The position numbers were made by a program, and so were the translations under genes. Source: Oscillospiraceae bacterium (GTDB lineage Bacteria; Bacillota; Clostridia; UBA1381; UBA9506). Taken from it: a DNA stretch of 64,000 nucleotides. Where the stretch lies: NCBI GenBank assembly GCA_015068855.1, contig SVJS01000001.1, positions 62,001 through 126,000 of the forward strand, read 5' to 3'. Shown in pieces: positions 25,375 through 34,751 of the stretch. Within the stretch, counting starts at the first letter, position 1; each line of letters begins with the position of its first letter. The notes beneath the pieces were generated by a model, which saw only the letters and a list, made by a program, of their open reading frames with translations, did not search any database and had not been told where the DNA came from.

Positions 25375-26085
25375 TTGAAAGAGAAAATTTTTACCATACC
25401 CCTGACTGATTCCTTTGCCGAGGGCGGCGAATGCCCCTTTTGCACGCTGGAAAAAAAACTGGAAGCAGAACAGGTCAGTTATGCCCTGGGGGCGTCCATG
25501 ATGGAGCCGGACAGCCGGATTCTATCCAACGAAAAAGGCTACTGCCGGAGACACTATGAGATGATGAGTGGCGAGGGGAACGCTTTGTCTCTTGCCCTCG
25601 TTTTAGAAACTCATCTTTCTGCGTTAATTGAAAAACTGGAAACCGCCGTCGCATCGCCCGAGCCCAAAAGCGGATTGTTCAAAAAAACCGAGGTGCCGGA
25701 TGCTCTTCCCGCTTTGTTAGAGGCGCAGGAAGCAAGCTGCCTGATTTGTGAAAAACTGCATAACACCTTAGAAAAATTTGCCGAAGTCTTTTGGTATCTG
25801 TATAAAAGAGAGGCCGCTTTCCGGGAAACGGTTGCCGCCTGTCAGGGCTTTTGCCTGCCTCACTTTAAGCTCCTTTTGGAGTGTGCATCTCATGAGCTTT
25901 CCGGCAAGGCGCTCAGCGAGGGGAAAAAGGCCATAACCGAGCTGGAGCTGACCCACTTAAAGCGCTTGCAGGGCGAGGTCAACTGGTTCACCAAAAAATT
26001 TGACTATCGCTATCAGGATGAGCCCTGGAACAATGCCAAAGATGCACCGAAGCGTGCCATGGAAAAGCTGGCAAAATTCTTATAA
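25375..26085 (+). CDS. Conserved Cys-rich protein, DUF6062-like
   Basis: 236 residues, function unknown. It starts MKEKIFTIPLTDSFAEGGECPFCTLEKKLE, followed by GYCRRHYEMM, then a second CxxC (SCLICEKL) and CLPHFKLLLECA. Four Cys/His sets suggest metal binding. The pattern fits my recollection of DUF6062, a family restricted to Bacillota, but this is not verified. TTG 25375 is chosen because AGGAGG lies eight bases upstream; the ATG at 25282 is in the promoter-like AT-rich region. coaE follows 20 bases later. Confidence 0.75.
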   Translation: MKEKIFTIPLTDSFAEGGECPFCTLEKKLEAEQVSYALGASMMEPDSRILSNEKGYCRRHYEMMSGEGNALSLALVLETHLSALIEKLETAVASPEPKSGLFKKTEVPDALPALLEAQEASCLICEKLHNTLEKFAEVFWYLYKREAAFRETVAACQGFCLPHFKLLLECASHELSGKALSEGKKAITELELTHLKRLQGEVNWFTKKFDYRYQDEPWNNAKDAPKRAMEKLAKFL

Positions 26086-26105
26086 CAACATACGGATGTG
26101 AGTAT

Positions 26106-26690
26106 ATGGCTATCGTCATTGGTTTAACCGGCGGTACAGGCACGGGCAAAAGCACCGTCTCCGCCTATTTACAAACAAAAGCTGCACAGATTATTGATGC
26201 TGACCGCATTGCCCGCAAGTTGACAGAGCCGGGCTCTTCCGCAAGTGCGGCTATTATAAACGCATTCCCCTCTGTTGCCCTCCCGGATGGCTCTTTTGAC
26301 CGCAAGGCTCTGGGGGCTCTTGTGTTTTCTGACTTTGGTGCCCGAGACCGCTTAAACAGCCTGGTCCATCCCGCTGTTTTACAGGAAATTAAGCGGCAGC
26401 TTTCTGCTAGTCAAGCGTCCCTCGTTGTGGTGGATGCGCCCCTTTTATTTGAGTGTGGCTTAGACAGCCTCTGCCATGTTACTATCGGCATAATTGCCGA
26501 CAGAGCACGCCGCTTAGAGCGCATAACGGCACGAGACGCTCTTTCCCCCGCGGCTGCCTCGGCACGCATCAAAGCGCAGCCTGAGGATGACTTTTACCGC
26601 TCCCGTTGTGATTATATTCTGGAAAACAACACAGACACTAACGACCTGTATCAAAAAATTGATGTGATATTAAAGGAGCTTGCCCCGTGA
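26106..26690 (+). CDS. coaE: Dephospho-CoA kinase
   Basis: 194 residues. Final step of coenzyme A synthesis: ATP phosphorylates the 3'-OH of dephospho-CoA. Walker A GLTGGTGTGKST, IIDADRIAR, HPAVLQEIKRQL and VVVDAPLLFECGL, then CoaE lid TARDALSPAAASARIKAQ are family motifs. TGTGAGTA precedes the ATG. The stop overlaps the GTG of the next gene. Confidence 0.95.
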   Translation: MAIVIGLTGGTGTGKSTVSAYLQTKAAQIIDADRIARKLTEPGSSASAAIINAFPSVALPDGSFDRKALGALVFSDFGARDRLNSLVHPAVLQEIKRQLSASQASLVVVDAPLLFECGLDSLCHVTIGIIADRARRLERITARDALSPAAASARIKAQPEDDFYRSRCDYILENNTDTNDLYQKIDVILKELAP

Positions 26691-27253
26691 AAATCAAGTG
26701 GAAAAAATGGGTTTTACTATTGATTGTCTTTGTGCTTTTGCTGAACACAACCACAATCGCACGCGTTTTTTACCCTGTTAAATATATGAACTACATAAAA
26801 GAATCCTGCGAGATGTATCAGGTGGACCCCTATCTCATTATGAGCATCATCAAGTCTGAAAGCAATTTTAAGAAAGATGCGGTGTCCCGCAAAAACGCAA
26901 CCGGCCTGATGCAAATCATGGAACCCACGGCGTATTGGCTCGCCGAGCGAAATGGTCTTTCCGGCTTTGACTACGAAAACATTACCGACCCCGCCATAAA
27001 CATCCAGTTGGGTTGCAGCTATGTGGCGTATCTTTTGGAGCTCTATGACGGGGACGAAAAGAACGCCTTAGCCGCCTACAACGCAGGCGAGGGGACGGTC
27101 AGCCGCTGGCTGTCTGACCCCAAATGTTCAAACGACGGGAAAACCCTCCACTTTATTCCCTATCCCGAAACCAGACACTATATCCGCCAGGTCAGCGCAA
27201 ACAAAAAGGTATATACGTGGCTGTACGAGGTTCGTTCCGCTGTCATTGTCTGA
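26687..27253 (+). CDS. Membrane-anchored lytic transglycosylase, SLT domain
   Basis: 188 residues. One N-terminal membrane helix (residues 8-28) anchors a goose-type lysozyme domain that cleaves peptidoglycan glycan strands. The catalytic Glu lies in SIIKSESNF, followed by GLMQIMEPTA and AAYNAGEGTVSRW, the standard SLT motifs. It starts at GTG 26687 inside the coaE stop (GTGA), so it is translationally coupled. Homologues linked to coaE and polA are common in Clostridia. Confidence 0.92.
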   Translation: MKIKWKKWVLLLIVFVLLLNTTTIARVFYPVKYMNYIKESCEMYQVDPYLIMSIIKSESNFKKDAVSRKNATGLMQIMEPTAYWLAERNGLSGFDYENITDPAINIQLGCSYVAYLLELYDGDEKNALAAYNAGEGTVSRWLSDPKCSNDGKTLHFIPYPETRHYIRQVSANKKVYTWLYEVRSAVIV

Positions 27254-27271
27254 TTGTTAGGAGGAACTGTA

Positions 27272-28285
27272 ATGAAATATGTTCGTCTCGCCCTCCTGGT
27301 TATGCTGCTTTTCTGTTTGGCAGCCGGTCTTATGCAACCCGGAGCATATCACAAGACTGTGTATCTGATGGACACGCTCTGCACCGTCACGGTCTACGGT
27401 AGCAATGCCGAAGCGGCCACAAATGCCGTCTTTGCCCGCCTGCATGAAATTGACAAAAAATGTAACGCGCATCAGCCCGAAAGTGACTTGTCACGCCTAA
27501 ATGATGCCCCCTCAGGCATCCCGGTTCCGCTGGATGATGAGCTTTACTTTTTACTGCAACAATCGTTGGACTTCGGCAGGCTGTCCGGCGGGCATTTTGA
27601 CGTTACCCTGCTCCCCGTTTCAAAGCTCTGGGGCTTTGGTGCGGAGATCCCCAAGCTTCCCGCCCGGGAGGCCATTGAAAATGCATTATCAAAAACAGGA
27701 ACGGACAAGCTGATCGTAGATGATACGCAAAAAACCGTCACCAAGCTTACAGACGGCGTCTGTTTTGACCTGGGCGCCGTTGTGAAAGGCTATGCTGCTG
27801 ACGAGGCCGTGCGCATCTTACAACAGCACGGTGTAGAGCACGCCTTTTTGGATTTGGGCGGCAACATTGCCGTTATGGGCGGAAAACCCCAAAGCTTCCT
27901 GCAAAGGCTTTTGGGCGGCAAAAAAACAACTGACTTTGCCATTGGCGTGCAAAAGCCGGATGCCGTTCGCGGCACTGTGGCCGAAACCGTCTTTTTGTCT
28001 GACGGTTTTGTGGTAACCTCCGGCTCCTATGAGCGTTTTTTTGAAGAAAACGGCAAACGGTTTCACCATATTTTAGACCCGAAAACCGGCTATCCTGCTG
28101 AGAGCGGATTCCAAAGCGTGACCATTGTTTCCAAAAGCGGCCTGACTGCCGACATGGCATCAACGGCGCTCTTTGTGGCAGGCAAGGAAGAACTTCCCGC
28201 CGTGTATGCCCTTTGTGATGAAATCATCTCCATTGATGATGCCGGGGCCCTGCAATACGTAAAGAGAGGGGACGACCATGAATAA
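27272..28285 (+). CDS. apbE: FAD:protein FMN transferase, ApbE family
   Basis: 337 residues. Transfers FMN from FAD to Thr/Ser of extracytoplasmic flavoproteins such as RnfG/NqrC subunits. LMDTLCTVTVYG, SRLNDAPSG, DLGAVVKGYAADEAV (substrate site), DLGGNIAVMG and the C-terminal HHILDPKTGYPAESG metal/FAD motif are present. The N-terminal hydrophobic segment (residues 5-22) lacks a lipobox Cys, unlike many ApbE, and is likely a signal anchor. ATG 27272 follows AGGAGG. It overlaps polA by eight bases. No RNF genes are in the window. Confidence 0.93.
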   Translation: MKYVRLALLVMLLFCLAAGLMQPGAYHKTVYLMDTLCTVTVYGSNAEAATNAVFARLHEIDKKCNAHQPESDLSRLNDAPSGIPVPLDDELYFLLQQSLDFGRLSGGHFDVTLLPVSKLWGFGAEIPKLPAREAIENALSKTGTDKLIVDDTQKTVTKLTDGVCFDLGAVVKGYAADEAVRILQQHGVEHAFLDLGGNIAVMGGKPQSFLQRLLGGKKTTDFAIGVQKPDAVRGTVAETVFLSDGFVVTSGSYERFFEENGKRFHHILDPKTGYPAESGFQSVTIVSKSGLTADMASTALFVAGKEELPAVYALCDEIISIDDAGALQYVKRGDDHE

Positions 28286-30893
28286 ACCGAAATTTTTGAT
28301 TATTGACGCCAACAGCATTATTAATCGTGCTTTTTACGGCATTCGCCTCCTCACGACTAAGGACGGCACCTTTACCAATGCTGTCTATGGCTTTTTGAAT
28401 ATTTTTTACAAGTTCAAGGAAGAAATCAAGCCCGACTATATTGCCGCGGCCTTTGACCTAAAAGCACCCACCTTCCGTCATAAAATGTTTGATGGCTATA
28501 AGGCCACCCGCAAGCCCATGCCGGAGGAGTTGCGTCCGCAGCTTCCTTTGCTCAAAGAGGTCCTTTCGGCGCTTTCCATTCCTGTTTTGGAACTTGAGGG
28601 CTTTGAAGCGGATGATATCATTGGCACGGTGGCCCAGCAATGCACGGAAAAAGACATTGCCTGCATGATTTTAACCGGCGATAAGGATGACTTGCAGCTG
28701 GCAACGGAGGATAATAAAATCTATCTGGTGACGACCCGCATGGGCAACACCGAAACAGAGGTTTTTGACAGCCACCATGTGTTTGAAAAATATGGCGTGA
28801 CCCCCAAAGAATTTATTGATGTAAAAGCCATCATGGGCGACACATCTGATAACATTCCCGGTGTTCGCGGCATTGGCGAAAAAGGGGCCCTTGACCTTAT
28901 CAGCCGTTTTAAGAGCTTAGATAACATCTATGCAAACATTGATTCGGACCAAATGACAAAGGCGACGCGCAACAAACTCATGGAGCATCGTGAAACGGCC
29001 TTTTTGTCCCGCACCCTTGCCACCATTGATTGCAACGTCCCGCTTTCTGTTGATTTTGATGCTGCCAGGGAGCAGACGGGGGATATCGCCGCTCTGCGGA
29101 GCTTATACACCCGTCTGGAATTTAAGAGCTTTTTGAAAAAATTGCCGCAGGATGAAACCGTGCAGACAGAACAGGCAGATGCACCTGAATGCATGCTCAA
29201 AGAACTGACAGCAAAAGAACTCTCCGCCGCTTTATCCTTTGAAACGGCGTATTATCTTTTAGATGCATCCGGTGGACAGGTTTATGTCACAGAGGACGGC
29301 GAGACCATTCTGACAGCTCCTCTGTCCGGCGACTGTCTGCCTGTTTGGAAAAGCTTTTTTGAAAATAGCAGGATTAAAAAAATAACCCATGGCAGTAAGG
29401 AGCATTTTCTGTTCTTCCACCATTTGGGCATTGCTTTTTGCGGCGCCGATTTCGACATTGCTGTCGCGGCCTACCTTGCTGAGCCATCCCGTCGGGATTA
29501 CGATATCCCCTCCCTCTGCTTTGACCTTTTGGGCGTGACTCTGGCAGAAGAGAGCACGGGCGAGCAGCTTTCCTTTGAGGCCGCGCCAAGCTCCGATACC
29601 AAACAGTTTGCCGACCAATGCGCGCTGCTTGTCGCGCTGCAATCCTGCCTGCAAAACCGTTTGGAACAAGAGGGTTCTCTGTCTCTGTTTCATGACATTG
29701 AAATGCCTCTGGTGGAGGTTTTGGCCTCCCTGCAAGAGGTAGGCATTTTAGTAGATAAAGACAAGTTATCAGAATTTGGCGCCCTGCTGAAAGCACAGAT
29801 TGCCGTTTTGACCGAGGAGATTTATGCGCTCTCCGGCGAAGCCTTTAACATCAACTCTCCCAAGCAACTGGGCGTGATTCTCTTTGAAAAATTAGGCTTA
29901 AAAAGCTCCAAGAAAACAAAAACGGGCTATTCCACAAACGCCGCCGCTTTGGAAAAACTGGTGGGCGTGCATCCCATTATTGAAAAGATTTTAGAATACC
30001 GCCAACTGACCAAGTTAAATTCCACCTATGTTGACGGCTTGCAGGATGTGATTGCCCCGGACGGCCGCATTCATTCCAATTTCCACCAAACCGTAACGGT
30101 TACGGGGCGCATCAGCTCCTCAGAGCCCAACCTGCAAAACATCCCCATTCGCACAGAACTGGGACGGGAAATGCGTAAAATGTTCGTAGCACCCGCCGGA
30201 CACGTTTTTTTGGATGCCGACTACTCACAAATTGAGCTTCGTGTTCTGGCACACATTGCAGGGGACGAAGTTATGACTGCGGCTTTCACCGCAGGAGAGG
30301 ATATTCACACAAGCACCGCTGCCAAGCTGTTCGGTACATCTCCTGATGCTGTGACCCCGCAGATGCGCACCGCTGCCAAGGCTGTTAATTTCGGTCTGAT
30401 TTACGGTAAGGGCGAATTTTCTCTGGCACAGGATTTAGGCATCTCCATGCGGGAGGCCAAAGCCTACATCGCAGATTATTTGGGCAGCTTCCCCAAAGTG
30501 CAAAGCTACATGAAAACCGTTGTGGAGGACGCTAAGAAAAACGGTTATGTAACCACGCTGTTTGGTCGCCGCAGAGCCCTGCCCGAGCTTTCTTCGTCAA
30601 ACTTCCAGCTTCGCTCTTTTGGCGAGCGTGCCGCCTTAAATACACCCATTCAGGGAACCGCGGCAGACATTATCAAGCTGGCCATGATTCGGGTTTATAA
30701 ACGGCTGCAGCAGGAAGGGCTTGCAGCCCGCCTGTTGCTTCAGGTGCACGACGAATTAATCGTCGAAGCGCCCATAGAGGAGCTTACCATTGCCTCTGCC
30801 ATCCTGCGGGAGGAAATGGAGGGGGCTGTTTCCTTATCGGTTCCCCTGGCCGTGGATATGCACAGCGGCAACAGTTGGTTTGATGCCAAATAA
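28278..30893 (+). CDS. polA: DNA polymerase I
   Basis: 871 residues. Three domains: 5'-3' nuclease (1-300) with FDxKxPTFRH, EADDIIGTVA, TGDKDDLQLA and GVRGIGEKGA; a 3'-5' exonuclease-like domain (about 300-460) and the family A polymerase (470-871) with DADYSQIELRVLAHI, RTAAKAVNFGLIYG and LLQVHDELIVEAP. The proofreading domain begins ETAYYLLDAS, where the catalytic DxE motif should be, and no DEDD residues are apparent, so proofreading is probably lost, as in the Bacillus and Thermus enzymes. Translation is likely coupled to apbE. Confidence 0.96.
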   Translation: MNKPKFLIIDANSIINRAFYGIRLLTTKDGTFTNAVYGFLNIFYKFKEEIKPDYIAAAFDLKAPTFRHKMFDGYKATRKPMPEELRPQLPLLKEVLSALSIPVLELEGFEADDIIGTVAQQCTEKDIACMILTGDKDDLQLATEDNKIYLVTTRMGNTETEVFDSHHVFEKYGVTPKEFIDVKAIMGDTSDNIPGVRGIGEKGALDLISRFKSLDNIYANIDSDQMTKATRNKLMEHRETAFLSRTLATIDCNVPLSVDFDAAREQTGDIAALRSLYTRLEFKSFLKKLPQDETVQTEQADAPECMLKELTAKELSAALSFETAYYLLDASGGQVYVTEDGETILTAPLSGDCLPVWKSFFENSRIKKITHGSKEHFLFFHHLGIAFCGADFDIAVAAYLAEPSRRDYDIPSLCFDLLGVTLAEESTGEQLSFEAAPSSDTKQFADQCALLVALQSCLQNRLEQEGSLSLFHDIEMPLVEVLASLQEVGILVDKDKLSEFGALLKAQIAVLTEEIYALSGEAFNINSPKQLGVILFEKLGLKSSKKTKTGYSTNAAALEKLVGVHPIIEKILEYRQLTKLNSTYVDGLQDVIAPDGRIHSNFHQTVTVTGRISSSEPNLQNIPIRTELGREMRKMFVAPAGHVFLDADYSQIELRVLAHIAGDEVMTAAFTAGEDIHTSTAAKLFGTSPDAVTPQMRTAAKAVNFGLIYGKGEFSLAQDLGISMREAKAYIADYLGSFPKVQSYMKTVVEDAKKNGYVTTLFGRRRALPELSSSNFQLRSFGERAALNTPIQGTAADIIKLAMIRVYKRLQQEGLAARLLLQVHDELIVEAPIEELTIASAILREEMEGAVSLSVPLAVDMHSGNSWFDAK

Positions 30894-30927
30894 AATTTGT
30901 CTGTAATACAGCAGAAAGGAGCGCCCC

Positions 30928-31845
30928 ATGTCATTTTCAAGTGAAATTAAAACGGAACTTTGCAATCTTCCCCTCTCTTCGGCCTGCTGCAATCGGGCAG
31001 AGCTTGCCGGACTGGCTGCGCTCTGTGGCACTCTGCTTTCTGAATCAGCCGGTGGCGGTCTGCGTTTTCGAACGGAGAACGAGGCTGTTGCACAGAAAAT
31101 TGAAACCTTGCTTTCCTCCCTCATGGGCATCACAGCGAAGCAACGTCGCATTCGCAAGAAAAATGAGGGATATATTTACACGCTTCATATCGAAGGTGGC
31201 GAAGGCTTTGTGCGCCTGATGAAAACCCTGGGCTTTTGGCAGGACGGGCGCGTCAAGTTTTGTGCCAACCCCTTTATAACCGCTGAATCCTGCTGCCGAC
31301 GTTCCTTTTTGCGTGGTGCTTTTTTAGGCAGCGGCTCTGCCAGCGCACCGCAAAAAAGCTACCATCTGGAAATCGAAACGCATCATCGGGATTTGGCGGC
31401 CGACATTGTGCAGCTTTTTATGGATGAACAGCTTGCGGCTCGTTCTGTCATTCGCAAGTCAAATTATGTGATTTATATTAAGGACAGCGAAGAAATTGCC
31501 GATGCACTCACTGCCTTAGGCGCAACGGACTCAGCGCTGAATTTGTATTACATTAAAATTGAAAAAAACATGAAAAATAAAATCAACCGTCGGGTGAACT
31601 GTGAAACCGCTAACCTGACCAAAACCGCCAATGCCGCAGCGCAGCAGATTGTGGCGATTCAAAAGGTTTTGCGCTCGCCTCTTTCAGCCTCCCTGTCGCA
31701 GGGGCACTTAGAGCTGGCGCAGCTTCGTCTGGAAAATCCGGAGGCAAGCCTTGCAGAGCTGGCCGCCATGATGGAAAAACCCATCAGCAAATCCGGTGTC
31801 AGCCGCCGCCTGCAAAAAATGATTGATTTGGCGGAGGGTCTGTAA
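30928..31845 (+). CDS. whiA: DNA-binding regulator WhiA
   Basis: 305 residues. LAGLIDADG-like fold in the N-terminal two thirds and a C-terminal helix-turn-helix (SLAELAAMMEKPISKSGVSRRLQKM). Typical segments are FSSEIKTELCNLP, RRSFLRGAFLGSGSA and KTANAAAQQIVAIQKV. WhiA governs sporulation in Streptomyces and influences cell division and chromosome segregation in Bacillus. AAAGGAG is upstream of ATG 30928. In most Bacillota whiA follows rapZ and yvcK; here it follows polA instead. Confidence 0.95.
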   Translation: MSFSSEIKTELCNLPLSSACCNRAELAGLAALCGTLLSESAGGGLRFRTENEAVAQKIETLLSSLMGITAKQRRIRKKNEGYIYTLHIEGGEGFVRLMKTLGFWQDGRVKFCANPFITAESCCRRSFLRGAFLGSGSASAPQKSYHLEIETHHRDLAADIVQLFMDEQLAARSVIRKSNYVIYIKDSEEIADALTALGATDSALNLYYIKIEKNMKNKINRRVNCETANLTKTANAAAQQIVAIQKVLRSPLSASLSQGHLELAQLRLENPEASLAELAAMMEKPISKSGVSRRLQKMIDLAEGL

Positions 31846-31862
31846 AAAAAGAGAGGTTTTTT

Positions 31863-32279
31863 ATGACGCAGCAAGGAATTGTAACCGAAACAAAAGGTGA
31901 TATGGCCACCGTATCTGTCCTGCGAATGTCCGCCTGCGGTGGGCGTTGCAGCGAGTGCGGCGGTGCTTGTCACGCCAAAAAACACAGCGCCTCGGCTCAC
32001 AATCCGCTGGGGGCCAAAGCAGGTGAGCGCGTCATCATTTCCGCCTCCGATGCAGCTGTTTTGGGCAGCGCTTTTTTACTGTATGGTCTGCCCCTTTTAC
32101 TGTTCTTTGGAGGCTTCATGGTGTTTTACACCCTCTCAAACCGTGAAGGACTCAGCATTCTTCTTGCCCTTTTAACGGCTGCTATCTCCTGCATCGGTTT
32201 ACATTTTTTAGATAAGCACGTTGCGCCTAAGTTAGAGATTACCGCTATTGTAGACACCGATACTATCATTTCATCATAA
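31863..32279 (+). CDS. RseC/MucC-family membrane protein
   Basis: 138 residues. Cys-rich N-terminus (SACGGRCSECGGACHAKK), a short beta domain and two membrane helices (about 65-85 and 94-112), then a C-terminal tail, matching the SoxR-reducing RseC family. Family members interact with RNF complexes or anti-sigma factor systems; in Clostridia the role is not known. Located 17 bases after whiA and 12 bases before rqcH. Confidence 0.85.
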   Translation: MTQQGIVTETKGDMATVSVLRMSACGGRCSECGGACHAKKHSASAHNPLGAKAGERVIISASDAAVLGSAFLLYGLPLLLFFGGFMVFYTLSNREGLSILLALLTAAISCIGLHFLDKHVAPKLEITAIVDTDTIISS

Positions 32280-32291
32280 AGGAGAATCCCC

Positions 32292-34037
32292 ATGGCCTTT
32301 GACGGATTGGTTATCCGCGCCCTGACGCTGGAATTAAATGAAAAATTAGAAAACGCACGTCTGGATAAGATTTATCAGCCGGAAGCGGACGAGCTTTTGC
32401 TCTCTCTGCACGGCCCCGGCGGTGCTTATAAGCTGACCCTGTCGGCTAACGCCTCCATCCCCCGTGTGGCGCTGACAGAAGAAACCAAGGAAAACCCCAT
32501 GGTTGCTCCCATGTTTTGCATGCTTTTACGCAAGCATCTGGGGTCTGCCCACCTGCTCCAAGTCCGTCAACCTGCTTTGGAACGGCTCATGGCCTTTGAT
32601 TTTGAAACCCGCAACGAATTAGGCGACCGGGTTCAAAAATCCTTAGTGGTTGAAATTATGGGTCGCCATTCCAACATTATTTTAGTGGACGAAAACGGTC
32701 GCATTGCTGACAGCATCAAGCGCATTGACTTTTCCGTCAGCTCCAAGCGCCAGATTTTGCCCGGTCTGCCCTACGAGATGCCGCCTGCCCAAAACAAAAT
32801 TGACCCCCTAACCTGCGGCTTAGACGGCTATGTCGCCGCCCTGAGGGACTTTCCCGAAAACCTGCGGATTGATAAAGCGCTCCTTGCCTGTTTTCAGGGC
32901 ATCAGCCCCCTGGTGGCGCGGGAAATTGCCTTTTTGGCCCTGGGCGAAACCGATTCCTTGCTGAAAAATCTCTCCTACGGTCAGCTTTTGGATGTGGGAA
33001 CGGCTATGCAGAAGCTCCTTTCGTCCTTAAAAAACGGGCAGGCACAGCCCTGCTGTATCACGGATACCAAGACGGACAAACTGATGGAATTTGCCGCCGT
33101 CCCCATTACGCAATACGGCGACGGTGCTCGTGTGGAAACAGCAGATTCCATGGGCTTTTTAATCAGCCGCTTTTACCGTGAGCGGGACAAAAAGGAGCAG
33201 ATGCTCCGCAAAAGCGCAGACCTTCTGAGGCTGGTGGGCAACCATATTGAACGTGCCGCAAAGAAGCTGCAGCGCCAAACTGCTGAAATGGCGGAAACAG
33301 AGAAAAAAGAGGAATGGCGTCAATGCGGCGAGCTGATTACAGCGCATGTATATCAAATGGAAAAGGGCATGAAAAGCCTTCGTGTGCAAAATTATTTTGA
33401 CGAAGCCCTGCCCATGATTGTGATTCCCTTAGACGAAACCCTGTCGCCTGCTGCCAACGCACAGCGGTACTTCAAAAAATATAACAAAGCCAAAACCGCC
33501 GCCGAGGAACTGACCCGGCAAATGGCTCTGGCAAGCGCTGAGCTTTCCTACTTAGAAAGCGTTGAGGAGTCGCTTTTGCGGGCAGAATCTTCTGCTCAGC
33601 TTTCGCAAATTGCAGATGAACTCTCTGAGCAAGGCTACTTAAAACGCCCCCGCGGCGACAAACGAAAAAAAGAAACCAAAGCCAGCCCCACGGAGTTAAA
33701 AACCAAAGACGGCTTTGTCCTTTTGCTTGGTAAAAACAATCGCCAGAACGACTACCTCACCTGCCGTCTTGCCCAAAACAAAGACCTTTGGTTTCACACA
33801 AAAAACATTCCCGGCTCTCATGTGGTGTTGAAATTTGAGCAGGACCGTCCCTTTACCGATGAGGCTATTTTGGAGGCTGCCGGACTTGCCGCCTTTTACT
33901 CCAAGGCAAAAGATTCGGCGCAGGTGCCCGTTGACTACACAGAGATTAAAAACGTTAAAAAACCCGCAGGCGCAAAGCCCGGCTATGTGATTTACACCAC
34001 AAACCGCACGGTTTATGTCACCCCTGCAACGCTATAA
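32292..34037 (+). CDS. rqcH: NFACT-family protein RqcH (Rqc2)
   Basis: 581 residues. In Bacillus RqcH binds stalled 50S subunits and adds C-terminal Ala tails for degradation. The NFACT-N domain (MAFDGLVIRALTLELNEKL), two helix-hairpin-helix motifs (around 180-215), a long coiled coil (about 290-440) and the C-terminal NFACT-R domain (RQNDYLTCRLAQNKDLWFHTKNIPGSHVVL) are in order. This is the second trans-translation-like rescue system in the window, together with tmRNA. A shared terminator follows. Confidence 0.95.
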   Translation: MAFDGLVIRALTLELNEKLENARLDKIYQPEADELLLSLHGPGGAYKLTLSANASIPRVALTEETKENPMVAPMFCMLLRKHLGSAHLLQVRQPALERLMAFDFETRNELGDRVQKSLVVEIMGRHSNIILVDENGRIADSIKRIDFSVSSKRQILPGLPYEMPPAQNKIDPLTCGLDGYVAALRDFPENLRIDKALLACFQGISPLVAREIAFLALGETDSLLKNLSYGQLLDVGTAMQKLLSSLKNGQAQPCCITDTKTDKLMEFAAVPITQYGDGARVETADSMGFLISRFYRERDKKEQMLRKSADLLRLVGNHIERAAKKLQRQTAEMAETEKKEEWRQCGELITAHVYQMEKGMKSLRVQNYFDEALPMIVIPLDETLSPAANAQRYFKKYNKAKTAAEELTRQMALASAELSYLESVEESLLRAESSAQLSQIADELSEQGYLKRPRGDKRKKETKASPTELKTKDGFVLLLGKNNRQNDYLTCRLAQNKDLWFHTKNIPGSHVVLKFEQDRPFTDEAILEAAGLAAFYSKAKDSAQVPVDYTEIKNVKKPAGAKPGYVIYTTNRTVYVTPATL

Positions 34038-34043
34038 AACAAT

Positions 34044-34087
34044 AAAAGAGGCTGTAACAAAACGCATTTTGTTACAGCCTCTTTTTT
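34044..34087. terminator. Bidirectional terminator between rqcH and spoIIIA operon
   Basis: AAAAGAGGCTGTAACAAAA pairs with TTTTGTTACAGCCTCTTTT, used by both convergent transcripts. Confidence 0.93.
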
Positions 34088-34727
34088 ATTCTATCTCGAC
34101 AATTTTTATATTTTCTGCGCTATATCCCGTTGTGCTGATGGCGGCATCCCGTAAAACCGCAGCATCCACCTCGTTAAGACCCTGACTTTGGACGGCAATA
34201 CTAATCAGGTTTTCTCCCATGAAAACAACCGTATCTCCGTATTTTTTAGCCCGAATCAGGTTTTCAATCATAACTTCCTTTTCGGCATAATCCACCAATC
34301 TGTGAATTTCATCTTCGGCTTCTTTTCGCGCAGCCTTATCTGTGTTTTGCGCATCCAAAATTTTTGTCAGCATATCCATCGCTTCGCTGCGCTTAACATC
34401 CCGCTCAAGCTTTGCCTGTGAAAAATAGTCGCTTCCTGCGGCTGTGGTCCTGCTTTCCGGCTCCGTCTCTTCTACATCCGTTTGAGGCGGCTCTGATGTG
34501 CTGACCATTTGCGCCTCGCCGATTTTTTTGGAAACCTCGCTGTAAACGGCGGTCACATCTGGGTCCACACTGCCTTGCTGAAAATTCCAGTTTAAGTACC
34601 CCGCAATACCAATGAGCAACATCAGCGCCAGGGCCGTCATTTGCTTTCTGTGGAGAATGACCATACGTTTTTTTGGCTCTCCCTGCTTTTTGCGCTTTAC
34701 GTTTGTTACAAGTTCACGTAGTTTCAT
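34086..34727 (-). CDS. spoIIIAH: Stage III sporulation protein AH
   Basis: 213 residues. Mother-cell membrane protein whose YscJ-like domain pairs with forespore SpoIIQ to form the feeding-tube channel. A membrane helix at about 29-48 (QMTALALMLLIGIAGYLN) is followed by an acidic linker and a C-terminal RBM/YscJ domain (VMIENLIRAKKYGDTVVF ... LNEVDAAVLRDAAI). Last gene of the operon, 24 bases after spoIIIAG. Confidence 0.93.
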   Translation of the reverse strand: MKLRELVTNVKRKKQGEPKKRMVILHRKQMTALALMLLIGIAGYLNWNFQQGSVDPDVTAVYSEVSKKIGEAQMVSTSEPPQTDVEETEPESRTTAAGSDYFSQAKLERDVKRSEAMDMLTKILDAQNTDKAARKEAEDEIHRLVDYAEKEVMIENLIRAKKYGDTVVFMGENLISIAVQSQGLNEVDAAVLRDAAISTTGYSAENIKIVEIE

Positions 34728-34751
34728 TGTTGTCCTCCTGTTTTTTACGTC

